Origin: CAYXEN01 sp964464035
GTDB lineage: Bacteria > Krumholzibacteriota > Krumholzibacteriia > WVZY01
Direction of reading: 5' to 3'
NCBI GenBank assembly: GCA_964464035.1
Contig: CAYXEN010000076.1
Span: 1-13,414, forward strand
Length of the DNA: 13,414 bases
Shown here: positions 7,666 through 13,414 of the stretch, piece by piece
Layout of the letters: every line of letters starts with the position of its first letter
How positions within the stretch are numbered: the first letter of the stretch is position 1
The notes under the pieces: generated by a model
What the model was told of the DNA's origin: nothing
What the model saw: the letters and a program-made list of their open reading frames with translations, nothing else
Databases searched by the model: none
Made by a program: the position numbers and the translations under genes

Positions 7666-8730
7666 TTGCTAAAAGTAGGTGTAATAGGGTGCGGCTACTG
7701 GGGCCCCAACCTCATCAGGAATTTTTCCCAGCTCAAGGAATCCGAGGTCAAGATCTGCATCGATCTCAATGAAGAGAGACTCGCCCACATGAAGAATCTC
7801 TATCCGTTCGTCGAGACCGGAAAAGACTACAAGGAGATGCTGGTAAACGGCGGCATCGACGCGGTGGTGATCGCCACGCCTCCCCGGTCGCATTTCAAGT
7901 TGGCCATGGAGGCGCTGGAGGCGGGCAAGCACGTGTTCGTGGAAAAACCGCTCGCGCTTTCCAGCAGCGAATCGATCGCCATGATCAAGGCGGCGGAGGA
8001 GAGAGGGCTCAAGCTCATGGTGGGGCACACCTTCGTCTACACCGCCGCGGTGAACAAGATAAAGGAACTCATCGAGAGCGGGGAGTTGGGGGAGATCTAT
8101 TACATCAACACTACCCGGGTGAACCTCGGACTCTTCCACGATGACATAAACGTGGTGTGGGACCTCGCCCCTCACGACGTTTCGATTCTCAACTACATCC
8201 TCGACGCCCAACCGGAGAAGGTCGCGGCGGTCGGCTACTCCTACATCCGCAAGGGCATAGAGGACGTCGCCTTCCTGACCTTCCAGTACCCGGGTTCCGT
8301 GCTCGCTCACGTGCACGTGAGCTGGCTCAACCCCAACAAGATAAGGACCACGACCGTCGTGGGAAGCAAGAAGATGCTCGTCTATGACGACGTGAGCTCG
8401 CTGGAGAAGATCAGGATATACGACAAGGGCGTCTCCATAATGCCTCATTACGATACGTTCGGCGAATTTCAGCTCTCCTATCGGTTCGGCGATATCTTCA
8501 TACCCAAGCTCGATGACAGCGAGCCCCTCAAGAACGCCTGCAAGCATTTCGTGGAGTGCATCGAGAAGGACGCTTGCCCGAGGAGCGGCGGCGAGCACGG
8601 CCTCGACGTCGTAAAAGTGCTTGAAGCCTCCATGGAATCCATGCAAAACTCGGGAGTCTTGGTGCCGATCGACGAGGGCGAGCGGGCGGCCCTGTTTTCC
8701 GGCGATTCCAAGAATGACGAGAGAGGGTAG
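7666..8730 (+). CDS. Gfo/Idh/MocA-family NAD(P)-dependent sugar dehydrogenase, probably UDP-HexNAc 3-dehydrogenase
   Basis: 354 residues. It opens with the Rossmann motif VGVIGCGYWGPN (Gly8, Gly10, Gly13). AGKHVFVEKPLA carries the family's Glu93-Lys94-Pro95, and WDLAPHDVSIL (Asp166, His170, Asp171) matches the substrate-site region of the C-terminal alpha/beta domain. Family members oxidise or reduce a sugar hydroxyl, often C3. GnnA, which makes the 3-keto form of UDP-GlcNAc for GnnB, is a precedent of the same family with the same partner type. The sequence is closer in style to GnnA-like than to WbpB/WlbA-like proteins, judged from memory. It starts at TTG with a strong ribosome site and is followed after 8 nt by the acyltransferase gene. 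The substrate is inferred from neighbours; the family assignment is secure. Confidence 0.92.
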   Translation: MLKVGVIGCGYWGPNLIRNFSQLKESEVKICIDLNEERLAHMKNLYPFVETGKDYKEMLVNGGIDAVVIATPPRSHFKLAMEALEAGKHVFVEKPLALSSSESIAMIKAAEERGLKLMVGHTFVYTAAVNKIKELIESGELGEIYYINTTRVNLGLFHDDINVVWDLAPHDVSILNYILDAQPEKVAAVGYSYIRKGIEDVAFLTFQYPGSVLAHVHVSWLNPNKIRTTTVVGSKKMLVYDDVSSLEKIRIYDKGVSIMPHYDTFGEFQLSYRFGDIFIPKLDDSEPLKNACKHFVECIEKDACPRSGGEHGLDVVKVLEASMESMQNSGVLVPIDEGERAALFSGDSKNDERG

Positions 8731-8738
8731 GATTCACC

Positions 8739-9362
8739 TTGAACAAGTTCGGCGAAGTGGTTCTCGGCGCCAATGCCGTCCTCGACGACGGATGCAAGAT
8801 AGGATACCTGTCTCCCCGCAAGGGGGTCGAGAGGATCCTCAAGATCGGGGACAACGCGGTAGTGCGAACGGGAACCGTAATCTATGCCGGCTCCACCATA
8901 GGGGATCACCTCGAGACGGGCCACAACGTCGTGATCCGCGAGGAGAACGAGATAGGTTCCCGTTTTTCCATCTGGAACAATTCGGTGATCGACTATGGTT
9001 GCAGGATAGGGGACAACGTCAAGATCCACTGCAACGTGTACGTGGCGCAGTTCACGATCATGGAGGACGACGTCTTTCTGGCTCCGGGCGTCACCATAGC
9101 CAACGATATCCATCCCGGCTGTCCGGATTCCAAAGAATGCATGAAGGGGCCCGTGATCAAGAAAGGGGCCCAGATAGGCGTCAACGTCACCATCCTGCCC
9201 TTTGTAGTCATTGGTGAGGGCGCCCTTGTGGGCAGCGGGGCGGTCGTGACGAAGGACGTGCCCGCCGGCGCAGTGGTCTTCGGCAACCCGGCCCGCGTGC
9301 ATGGGCGCGCCGAGGATCTCAAGTGCGTCACGGATATTCGTGACAAGGGGCCTTACGTATAG
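8739..9362 (+). CDS. Left-handed beta-helix (hexapeptide repeat) acyltransferase, WbpD/WlbB-like
   Basis: 207 residues. Hexapeptide repeats run through most of the protein, for example IGDHLETGHNVVIREENEIG, IGDNVKIHCNVYVAQFTI and VIGEGALVGSGAVVTKDVP. The closing AVVFGNPARVHGR is the standard end of sugar O/N-acetyltransferases with this fold. The segment IANDIHPGCPDS corresponds to the loop that holds the catalytic histidine in related sugar N-acetyltransferases. It probably acetylates the 3-amino group made by the aminotransferase, using acetyl-CoA, as a cytoplasmic trimer. An O-acetyltransferase role or a different acyl donor cannot be excluded. The TTG start at 8739 is preceded by TAGGA at about 6 nt. 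The gene follows the dehydrogenase stop by 8 nt, fitting a pathway operon. Confidence 0.9.
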   Translation: MNKFGEVVLGANAVLDDGCKIGYLSPRKGVERILKIGDNAVVRTGTVIYAGSTIGDHLETGHNVVIREENEIGSRFSIWNNSVIDYGCRIGDNVKIHCNVYVAQFTIMEDDVFLAPGVTIANDIHPGCPDSKECMKGPVIKKGAQIGVNVTILPFVVIGEGALVGSGAVVTKDVPAGAVVFGNPARVHGRAEDLKCVTDIRDKGPYV

Positions 9363-9376
9363 AGTCGGATCCCACC

Positions 9377-10534
9377 GTGAAACTGAGGATAGCTTTCATC
9401 GCTTCCACGCTGACCGTAGGCGGTGCGGAAAAGGTCGTCAGGGAGCTGGTCGAGAAGCTTCCTCGAAGCGAATTCGATTCCCGGATATACACCATCAGGC
9501 GTCCCGGCATGATAGGGGATGAGCTCTTCGGGGCGGGATTCGCCGGTGCTTCCCGCCTTGGGGCCTCCAGCCTCGATCCCGGAATTTTGCCTCGAATGTT
9601 GAGACATCTCAAGCCTTACGCTCCTCACGTCCTCTTCGCCCTCGATCATCACAACGCCCTCTTCTGGGGCGGAATCGCCGGACGTATCCTCAAAGTGCCC
9701 GTGACGATAGCCGCATCGCATACGACCGGCAGGTTCGGAGGCAAGAGGAATTTCACTCCGGTGGACAAGTTGATATTGCCTCTCTGGCACAAGGTGGTCG
9801 CTTTGAGTGAAACGCATGCGCGCTATCTGAAAGAAGTGGAGGGTATCAGCGAGGAAAAGCTGGCGATCGTGCCGAACGGGATAGACGTGAAAAGATTCGC
9901 CGGCTTGGAGGAAAGTTCCCTCGAACGCGCGCGCAGTGAGTTCTCCGGAAAGATGGGGGACAAGAACGTATTCATGATCTCGGCCCTCAGGCCCGAGAAA
10001 GCCCACGAGATTCTCTTGCAAGCGGCGGCGACGCTGACCGGGAAACACCCCGGGATGAGATTCTTCATAGTGGGAGACGGCCCCAGGAGGCGTGAGATCG
10101 AGAAGATGGTCGGAGAGATGGGGCTCGGCCGATACGTGACCATGCTGGGGCACCGCGACGACATTCCCGTGCTCCTGGGCTTGGCCGATGCTCTGGTGCT
10201 TCCTTCGCACGACGTCGTCGAGACGCTGCCCCTCGTGGTCCTCGAAGCGATGGCCGCGAGGGTTCCGGTCGTGGCAAGCGCGGTGGGATCGGTGCCAGAA
10301 GTGGTGAAAAACGGCGATACGGGATTCCTGGTGCCTCCCGGAGACATCGACTGCCTCGAACGGGCCATAGAATCAGCGACGGGGATCGGCCCTCCCGGGT
10401 GCCCGGCGATTGAGAGCATGCTGGACAGAGCCGAGAGCCTGGTCAGGGAGAAATACACGTCCGAAAAGATGCTCGGCAAATACATGGAGCTTTTCCGCGG
10501 TCTGTACGAATCCAAGACGCGGCGAGGAGCTTGA
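9377..10534 (+). CDS. Glycosyltransferase, GT4-like (GT-B fold)
   Basis: 385 residues. The N-terminal domain starts KLRIAFIASTLTVGGAEKVV, with the GT4 GGAE loop. The C-terminal donor domain includes ISALRPEKAHEILLQAAATL, FFIVGDGPRRREIE, LPSHDVVETLPLVVLEAMA with Glu282 and Glu290 (EX7E), and VKNGDTGFLVPPGD. All are standard for retaining GT4 enzymes that use UDP- or GDP-sugars. It should add one sugar to the lipid-linked repeat unit in the cytoplasm; donor unknown. It starts at GTG 14 nt after the acyltransferase; no ATG precedes the first beta strand, so GTG is secure although the ribosome site is weak. The gene is followed by a 170-nt gap, so it may be the last gene of the block starting at 5740. 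Confidence 0.93.
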   Translation: MKLRIAFIASTLTVGGAEKVVRELVEKLPRSEFDSRIYTIRRPGMIGDELFGAGFAGASRLGASSLDPGILPRMLRHLKPYAPHVLFALDHHNALFWGGIAGRILKVPVTIAASHTTGRFGGKRNFTPVDKLILPLWHKVVALSETHARYLKEVEGISEEKLAIVPNGIDVKRFAGLEESSLERARSEFSGKMGDKNVFMISALRPEKAHEILLQAAATLTGKHPGMRFFIVGDGPRRREIEKMVGEMGLGRYVTMLGHRDDIPVLLGLADALVLPSHDVVETLPLVVLEAMAARVPVVASAVGSVPEVVKNGDTGFLVPPGDIDCLERAIESATGIGPPGCPAIESMLDRAESLVREKYTSEKMLGKYMELFRGLYESKTRRGA

Positions 10535-10561
10535 TAAAAACGGGAATTATTCTGGTATGAA
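10531..10561 (+). promoter_or_regulatory. Possible promoter before the radical SAM gene
   Basis: TTGATA (10531-10536, 5 of 6 to TTGACA) and TATGAA (10556-10561, 4 of 6) with an upstream TG giving an extended -10 form are separated by 19 bp, longer than optimal. The -35 overlaps the stop of the preceding gene. If used, transcription would start near 10568 and give a leader of about 137 nt. It cannot drive translation of the small ORF starting at 10557. Moderate to weak evidence. Confidence 0.25.
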
Positions 10562-10697
10562 TGTTGCCCTGATCCCGTCGGCGGGCTCTCCCGGGGCGGT
10601 TGAGCGGAGTTCCACGTCATGCCGACAGGATCTTTCATTTCATCGGGACGGGTTCTCGATGTATCTTTCGATTACGATCTCCGGGTCGACCGGATGA
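10557..10697 (+). CDS. Small hypothetical ORF, 46 codons, just upstream of the radical SAM gene
   Basis: ATG 10557 to TGA 10697 fills most of the 170-nt gap and ends 7 nt before the radical SAM start; its last bases overlap that gene's ribosome site (GGATGAG, 10692-10698). The peptide has one Cys and many Ser/Thr, ending SITISGSTG, and contains no motif I recognise. CGGGA at 10541-10545 is a weak, distant ribosome site. It could be a real small protein, a leader peptide coupled to the downstream gene, or a chance ORF in a leader. It would have to be translated from readthrough transcripts if the promoter overlapping its ATG is real. Confidence 0.2.
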   Translation: MNVALIPSAGSPGAVERSSTSCRQDLSFHRDGFSMYLSITISGSTG

Positions 10698-10704
10698 GAA
10701 TATC

Positions 10705-11688
10705 ATGACGACTTACCCGACAGATGCGATTCTGGCTCTTACGTACCGCTGCGACGCGCGCTGCTCCATGTGCAACATCTGGCGGTTGAAACCCCAGGAG
10801 CTGCTGCAAGTGGACGATTACGCCAAGATTCCATCGAGTCTGAGAGACGTGAACATCTCCGGCGGCGAGGCGTTCATGCGCAAGGACATCATAGACATCG
10901 TCAAGGTGGTTCACGAGAAATGCGGCGGGCCCCGCATCGTCATCTCGACCAACGGCTTCAGGACCGAAAAGGTAATCGCGGCCATGGAGGAACTCCGCAA
11001 GGCGATCCCCGACGTCGGCATAGGCGTGTCCCTCGACGGGATAGGCGAAGTCCACGACGAGATACGCGGCGTGAAGGGAGCTTACGCAAAGGCTCTGGCG
11101 ACGCTGGAACAGTTGAAGGAGAGGGGATTCAAGAACGTACGGATCGGATTTACGGCGATGAGCGACAATGTCGGCGAGATGAGGAAGGTTTACGACCTCG
11201 CATGTTCGCTCGGGTTCCAGTTCACGACGGCCGTAGCGCAGAACTCCGAGATATATTTCAGCACTCAGGCCAACAGCGCCGTGGACGGCGGGGAGCTGCA
11301 CGACGCCCTCGGTTACGTGATAAAGAAGGAGCTCATGAGCTATCACCCCAAGAGGTGGGCGCGGGCTTTCTTCGAGTCGGGATCGCTGGTGTTCAACGAC
11401 GAGGGCAAGAGGATACTCGAATGCCTGGCGGGAAGGGATTTCTTCTACCTCGCCCCGGAGGGCCTCGTCTATCCGTGCTTGACGATTCCCACCCCGATGG
11501 GCGACCTCAAGGAGCAATCCTTCGAGGAGATATGGGAGAGCGACGAGGCGGCGAGAGTGAGGAGCGAGATAGCCGGCTGCGAGAAATGCTGGATGATATG
11601 CAGCAGCCGCACTTCTTTCAAGAGAAACATGGGCAAGGTGCTCGGGTGGATAGCCAGGGAGAAGCTGAGATCCCATTTGAAGAAATGA
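10705..11688 (+). CDS. Radical SAM protein with C-terminal SPASM/twitch-like cysteine region
   Basis: 327 residues. The radical SAM cluster motif C-x3-C-x2-C is Cys16, Cys20 and Cys23 in TYRCDARCSMCNIW, followed by ISGGEAF (GGE, residues 53-55) for SAM binding and VSLDGIGEVHDEIRG. The C-terminus has Cys240-x12-Gly-x4-Cys258 and Cys292-x2-Cys295-x3-Cys299, followed by SSR, a pattern like SPASM/twitch auxiliary iron-sulfur sites. The full seven-cysteine SPASM set is not obvious. Such enzymes modify peptides, or sugars as in aminoglycoside pathways. Inside a polysaccharide locus a sugar-modifying role is plausible but unproven; substrate unknown. I chose ATG 10705 because GGATGAG lies 6 nt upstream and the reading starts right before the first strand. 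An in-frame TTG at 10600 would add 35 unconvincing residues. The next gene follows after 4 nt. Confidence 0.9.
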   Translation: MTTYPTDAILALTYRCDARCSMCNIWRLKPQELLQVDDYAKIPSSLRDVNISGGEAFMRKDIIDIVKVVHEKCGGPRIVISTNGFRTEKVIAAMEELRKAIPDVGIGVSLDGIGEVHDEIRGVKGAYAKALATLEQLKERGFKNVRIGFTAMSDNVGEMRKVYDLACSLGFQFTTAVAQNSEIYFSTQANSAVDGGELHDALGYVIKKELMSYHPKRWARAFFESGSLVFNDEGKRILECLAGRDFFYLAPEGLVYPCLTIPTPMGDLKEQSFEEIWESDEAARVRSEIAGCEKCWMICSSRTSFKRNMGKVLGWIAREKLRSHLKK

Positions 11689-11692
11689 CCGG

Positions 11693-12928
11693 ATGAGGAT
11701 ACTTCTCGTAAACAAGTTTTTTTTTCTGAAGGGAGGAGCCGAGCGAGCGTTCTTCATGCTTTCGGAGGAACTGGAGAAGAGGGGCCACGAGATCCTACAC
11801 TTCTCCATGCGACATCCGCGGAATCGGCCTTCCCCGTTTTCCGATTTTTTCGTCGAGCGTAGGGACTACGGTTCCGAGCCCGGTTCGTCGGCGGGATGGC
11901 TCCAGGCTTTCTCGTTCATCAGGTCGCGCCGGGCCGCCGCCAACATGAAGTGCCTCGTCGATGAATACAAGCCCGATGTCGCTCACCTGCACAACATCTA
12001 CCACCAGATAACGCCGTCGATAATTCCCGTGCTTCGCAAGGCCGGCGTGGCGGTGGTCATGACCCTGCACGACTACAAGTTGATCTGTCCCAATTACACG
12101 TTGTTCGCCGACGGAAGATTCTGCTTCAAGTGCAGGGGGGGAAAGTTCCATCGGGCGTCCTTCTCGCGCTGCCGGGAAGGATCGTGGAAAAAGAGCACGC
12201 TTCTCGCGCTGGAAGCCTATTGGCAGGGATGGACGAAGGTGTACGACTCGGTCGACTATTTCATATCTCCCAGTCGCTATCTGCGGGAGAGGTTCATAGA
12301 GGCGGGATTCGAGGAGGAAAGGGTTCTCCACGTGCCGCCGTGCGTCCCGGTCGTTGGGGGCGAAGAGGAGGGCTCGAGCGAACCGGCGGCGTTTCTTCCC
12401 GACAAGTACGTGATGTATTTCGGCAGGTTGAGCCCGGAAAAGGGGCTTCTCAATCTCATTACCGCGGTCGGGATGTCCGGCGTCGAGCTGGTCGTCTGCG
12501 GCGAGGGCCCCCAGGAGAGCGAACTGAAGAGACGGGCCGCAAACATCGGCAAGGTTCATTTCCTTGGATACCGGGAGCAAGCCGAGCTCCGGAAGATCAT
12601 CAGGAGGGCGCGAGCCGTCGTGTTGCCTTCGATATGGGCCGAGAACGCTCCTTTCACCGTGCTGGAGGCGGCGGCCTGCGGGGTGCCCGTCGTGGTTTCG
12701 GACATGGGAGGACTTCCCGAGATGGCCGAGAAGCTGGGGGGAATGGTCTTCAAGCACGATTCGGTGGATGATCTGGCTTCGCGCCTGCGGGAAGTCTGGG
12801 AGAACGACGTGGTCGCGCGAGCCGGTTCCGTCGCGGTCGAAGGGATCGCCAGGTACTACGACGTGGAAACGCACATCGGAAGGCTGGAGGAGATTTACGC
12901 GCGGGCGATCGAAAGGGTGGGTGGATGA
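11693..12928 (+). CDS. Glycosyltransferase, GT4-like, with four-cysteine insertion
   Basis: 411 residues. The N-terminus MRILLVNKFFFLKGGAERAF has the GT4 GGAE loop. The acceptor-side domain contains VAHLHNIYHQITPSII and MTLHDYKLICPNYTLF. It also has Cys132, Cys144, Cys147 and Cys160, spaced like a small metal-binding loop and similar to what I recall in a subgroup of bacterial GT4 proteins. The donor domain shows YFGRLSPEKGLLNLI, VVCGEGPQESELK, and WAENAPFTVLEAAACG with Glu317 and Glu325 (EX7E). It is cytoplasmic and transfers one unknown sugar. The start is ATG, 4 nt after the radical SAM stop, with GGATGAGG-like sequence around it; the end overlaps the next start by 4 nt. Codons 9-11 form a 9-T run in which loss of one T creates an immediate TGA. 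Confidence 0.92.
   Translation: MRILLVNKFFFLKGGAERAFFMLSEELEKRGHEILHFSMRHPRNRPSPFSDFFVERRDYGSEPGSSAGWLQAFSFIRSRRAAANMKCLVDEYKPDVAHLHNIYHQITPSIIPVLRKAGVAVVMTLHDYKLICPNYTLFADGRFCFKCRGGKFHRASFSRCREGSWKKSTLLALEAYWQGWTKVYDSVDYFISPSRYLRERFIEAGFEEERVLHVPPCVPVVGGEEEGSSEPAAFLPDKYVMYFGRLSPEKGLLNLITAVGMSGVELVVCGEGPQESELKRRAANIGKVHFLGYREQAELRKIIRRARAVVLPSIWAENAPFTVLEAAACGVPVVVSDMGGLPEMAEKLGGMVFKHDSVDDLASRLREVWENDVVARAGSVAVEGIARYYDVETHIGRLEEIYARAIERVGG
11717..11725 (+). repeat. Homopolymer of 9 T in the first codons of a glycosyltransferase
   Basis: Nine T encode Phe-Phe-Phe at codons 9-11 (TTT TTT TTT CTG AAG). With eight T the frame reads TTT TTT TTC TGA, an immediate stop; with ten T a TAG is met about 45 codons later. 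Phe in the neighbouring genes is mostly TTC, so an uninterrupted run is notable. Confidence 0.75.
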
Positions 12929-13414
12929 GCGGCATGGGCAGGCTCAAGATTGCGATGATCGGCCAGAAAGGGATTCCCGCCAGGTACGGGGGCGTCGAGA
13001 CCCACGTAGACAAGATCGCGACGAGACTGGCCAAGAGAGGGCACGAAGTGTGGGTGTTCTGCCGAACGAGGTTCATGGTGGAAAAGAGGCTGGCCCTTCC
13101 TTATCCCGACGGCGAATTGGATGCTCTGGTGGAAAAGGACGGGCAGTGGTTCTATCACGGCGTCAGGCTGGCGGCGAGACCCAGCATAAACACGAAGCAC
13201 ATGGATGCCGCCACCCACAGCTTGTTGTGTTCGGCGGAGGCGGCTTTGCTTCACGACTTCGACGTCGTGCATCTGCACGGCATAGGGCCGTCCGCATTCG
13301 CATTCATTCCGAAGCTGGCCGGAAAGACCGTCGTGACAACGGTCCATGCCTTGGACTGGCGCCAGGCGAAGTGGGGCAAAGCGGCCAAGTGGGCCCTCAA
13401 GCGCGGCGAGAGAG
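12925..13414 (+). CDS. Glycosyltransferase, GT4-like, 3' end beyond the window
   Basis: 163 codons are visible and the frame is open to the right edge. The N-terminal domain opens RLKIAMIGQKGIPARYGGVE, with the R-Y-G-G-V-E loop in place of GGAE. This form is seen in a GT4 branch that includes rhamnosyltransferase-type and DUF1972-like proteins. It continues with VDKIATRLAKRGHEVWVFCR, then VVHLHGIGPSAFAFIPKLAG and VVTTVHALDW. The donor-binding half with the EX7E motif is not in the window, so donor and completeness are unknown. ATG 12925 overlaps the previous stop as ATGA and has AGGGT at a suitable distance; a second in-frame ATG at 12934 is an alternative start. It is translationally coupled to the preceding glycosyltransferase. 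Confidence 0.88.
   Translation, partial: MSGMGRLKIAMIGQKGIPARYGGVETHVDKIATRLAKRGHEVWVFCRTRFMVEKRLALPYPDGELDALVEKDGQWFYHGVRLAARPSINTKHMDAATHSLLCSAEAALLHDFDVVHLHGIGPSAFAFIPKLAGKTVVTTVHALDWRQAKWGKAAKWALKRGER

Noticed and set aside
10684..10691. Palindrome GGTCGACC before the radical SAM start as an operator
   Set aside because: An 8-bp palindrome is likely by chance in this composition, it does not extend further, and it lies inside the small ORF and next to the ribosome site.
10600..10704. N-terminal extension of the radical SAM protein from TTG 10600
   Set aside because: ATG 10705 has a good GGATGAG site at 6 nt and places the CxxxCxxC motif at the usual distance from the N-terminus.
10672..11808. 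Long minus-strand open frame opposite the radical SAM gene
   Set aside because: It is antisense to a gene with clear catalytic motifs, and its translation shows no recognisable motif. The same applies to the minus-strand frames at 5962-7005, 7669-8646 and 11795-12874.

Overview
This window is a stretch of a bacterial surface-polysaccharide (O-antigen, capsule or exopolysaccharide) biosynthesis locus of the Wzy-dependent type. All twelve convincing genes lie on the + strand, tightly packed, and both ends are cut inside genes. The DNA is GC-rich (high fifties percent by eye). Arg is often AGG/AGA and Ile is often ATA, which is unlike enterobacteria and pseudomonads. I cannot name the organism; the codon habits would fit several anaerobic or thermophilic lineages. 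I see no tRNA, rRNA, CRISPR array, transposase or attachment site.

Layout. Region A (2-5611): a GT-C-like polytopic membrane protein with a C-terminal beta-rich domain (5' end missing), an O-antigen ligase/polymerase-like membrane protein, and two GT4-like glycosyltransferases joined by an ATGA overlap. Region B is a short AT-rich non-coding island (5612-5739) with a good sigma70-like promoter and repeated AAGTGC elements. Region C (5740-9362): a DegT-family sugar aminotransferase, a monotopic phosphoglycosyl transferase, a Gfo/Idh/MocA sugar dehydrogenase and a left-handed beta-helix acyltransferase. Region D (9377-13414): a GT4, a 170-bp gap with a possible promoter and a 46-codon ORF, a radical SAM/SPASM-type protein, another GT4 and a fifth GT4-like gene cut by the window end.

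How the genes may work together (inference). The dehydrogenase oxidises C3 of a UDP-HexNAc, the aminotransferase installs a 3-amino group and the acyltransferase N-acylates it, giving a UDP-2,3-diacetamido sugar. The phosphoglycosyl transferase, embedded in this set, may load that sugar onto undecaprenyl phosphate as the first sugar of the repeat unit. Up to five GT4 enzymes extend it on the cytoplasmic face, and the Wzy/WaaL-like protein polymerises or ligates after flipping. The GT-C-like protein may add a decoration outside. No flippase, chain-length regulator or UDP-GlcNAc 6-dehydrogenase is visible; they may lie outside the window.

Most worth a second look: the radical SAM/SPASM gene with its small upstream ORF; a 9-T run at the start of a glycosyltransferase where loss of one base gives an immediate stop; an 8-G run in another glycosyltransferase; and the pairing of a diamino-sugar pathway with a phosphoglycosyl transferase.
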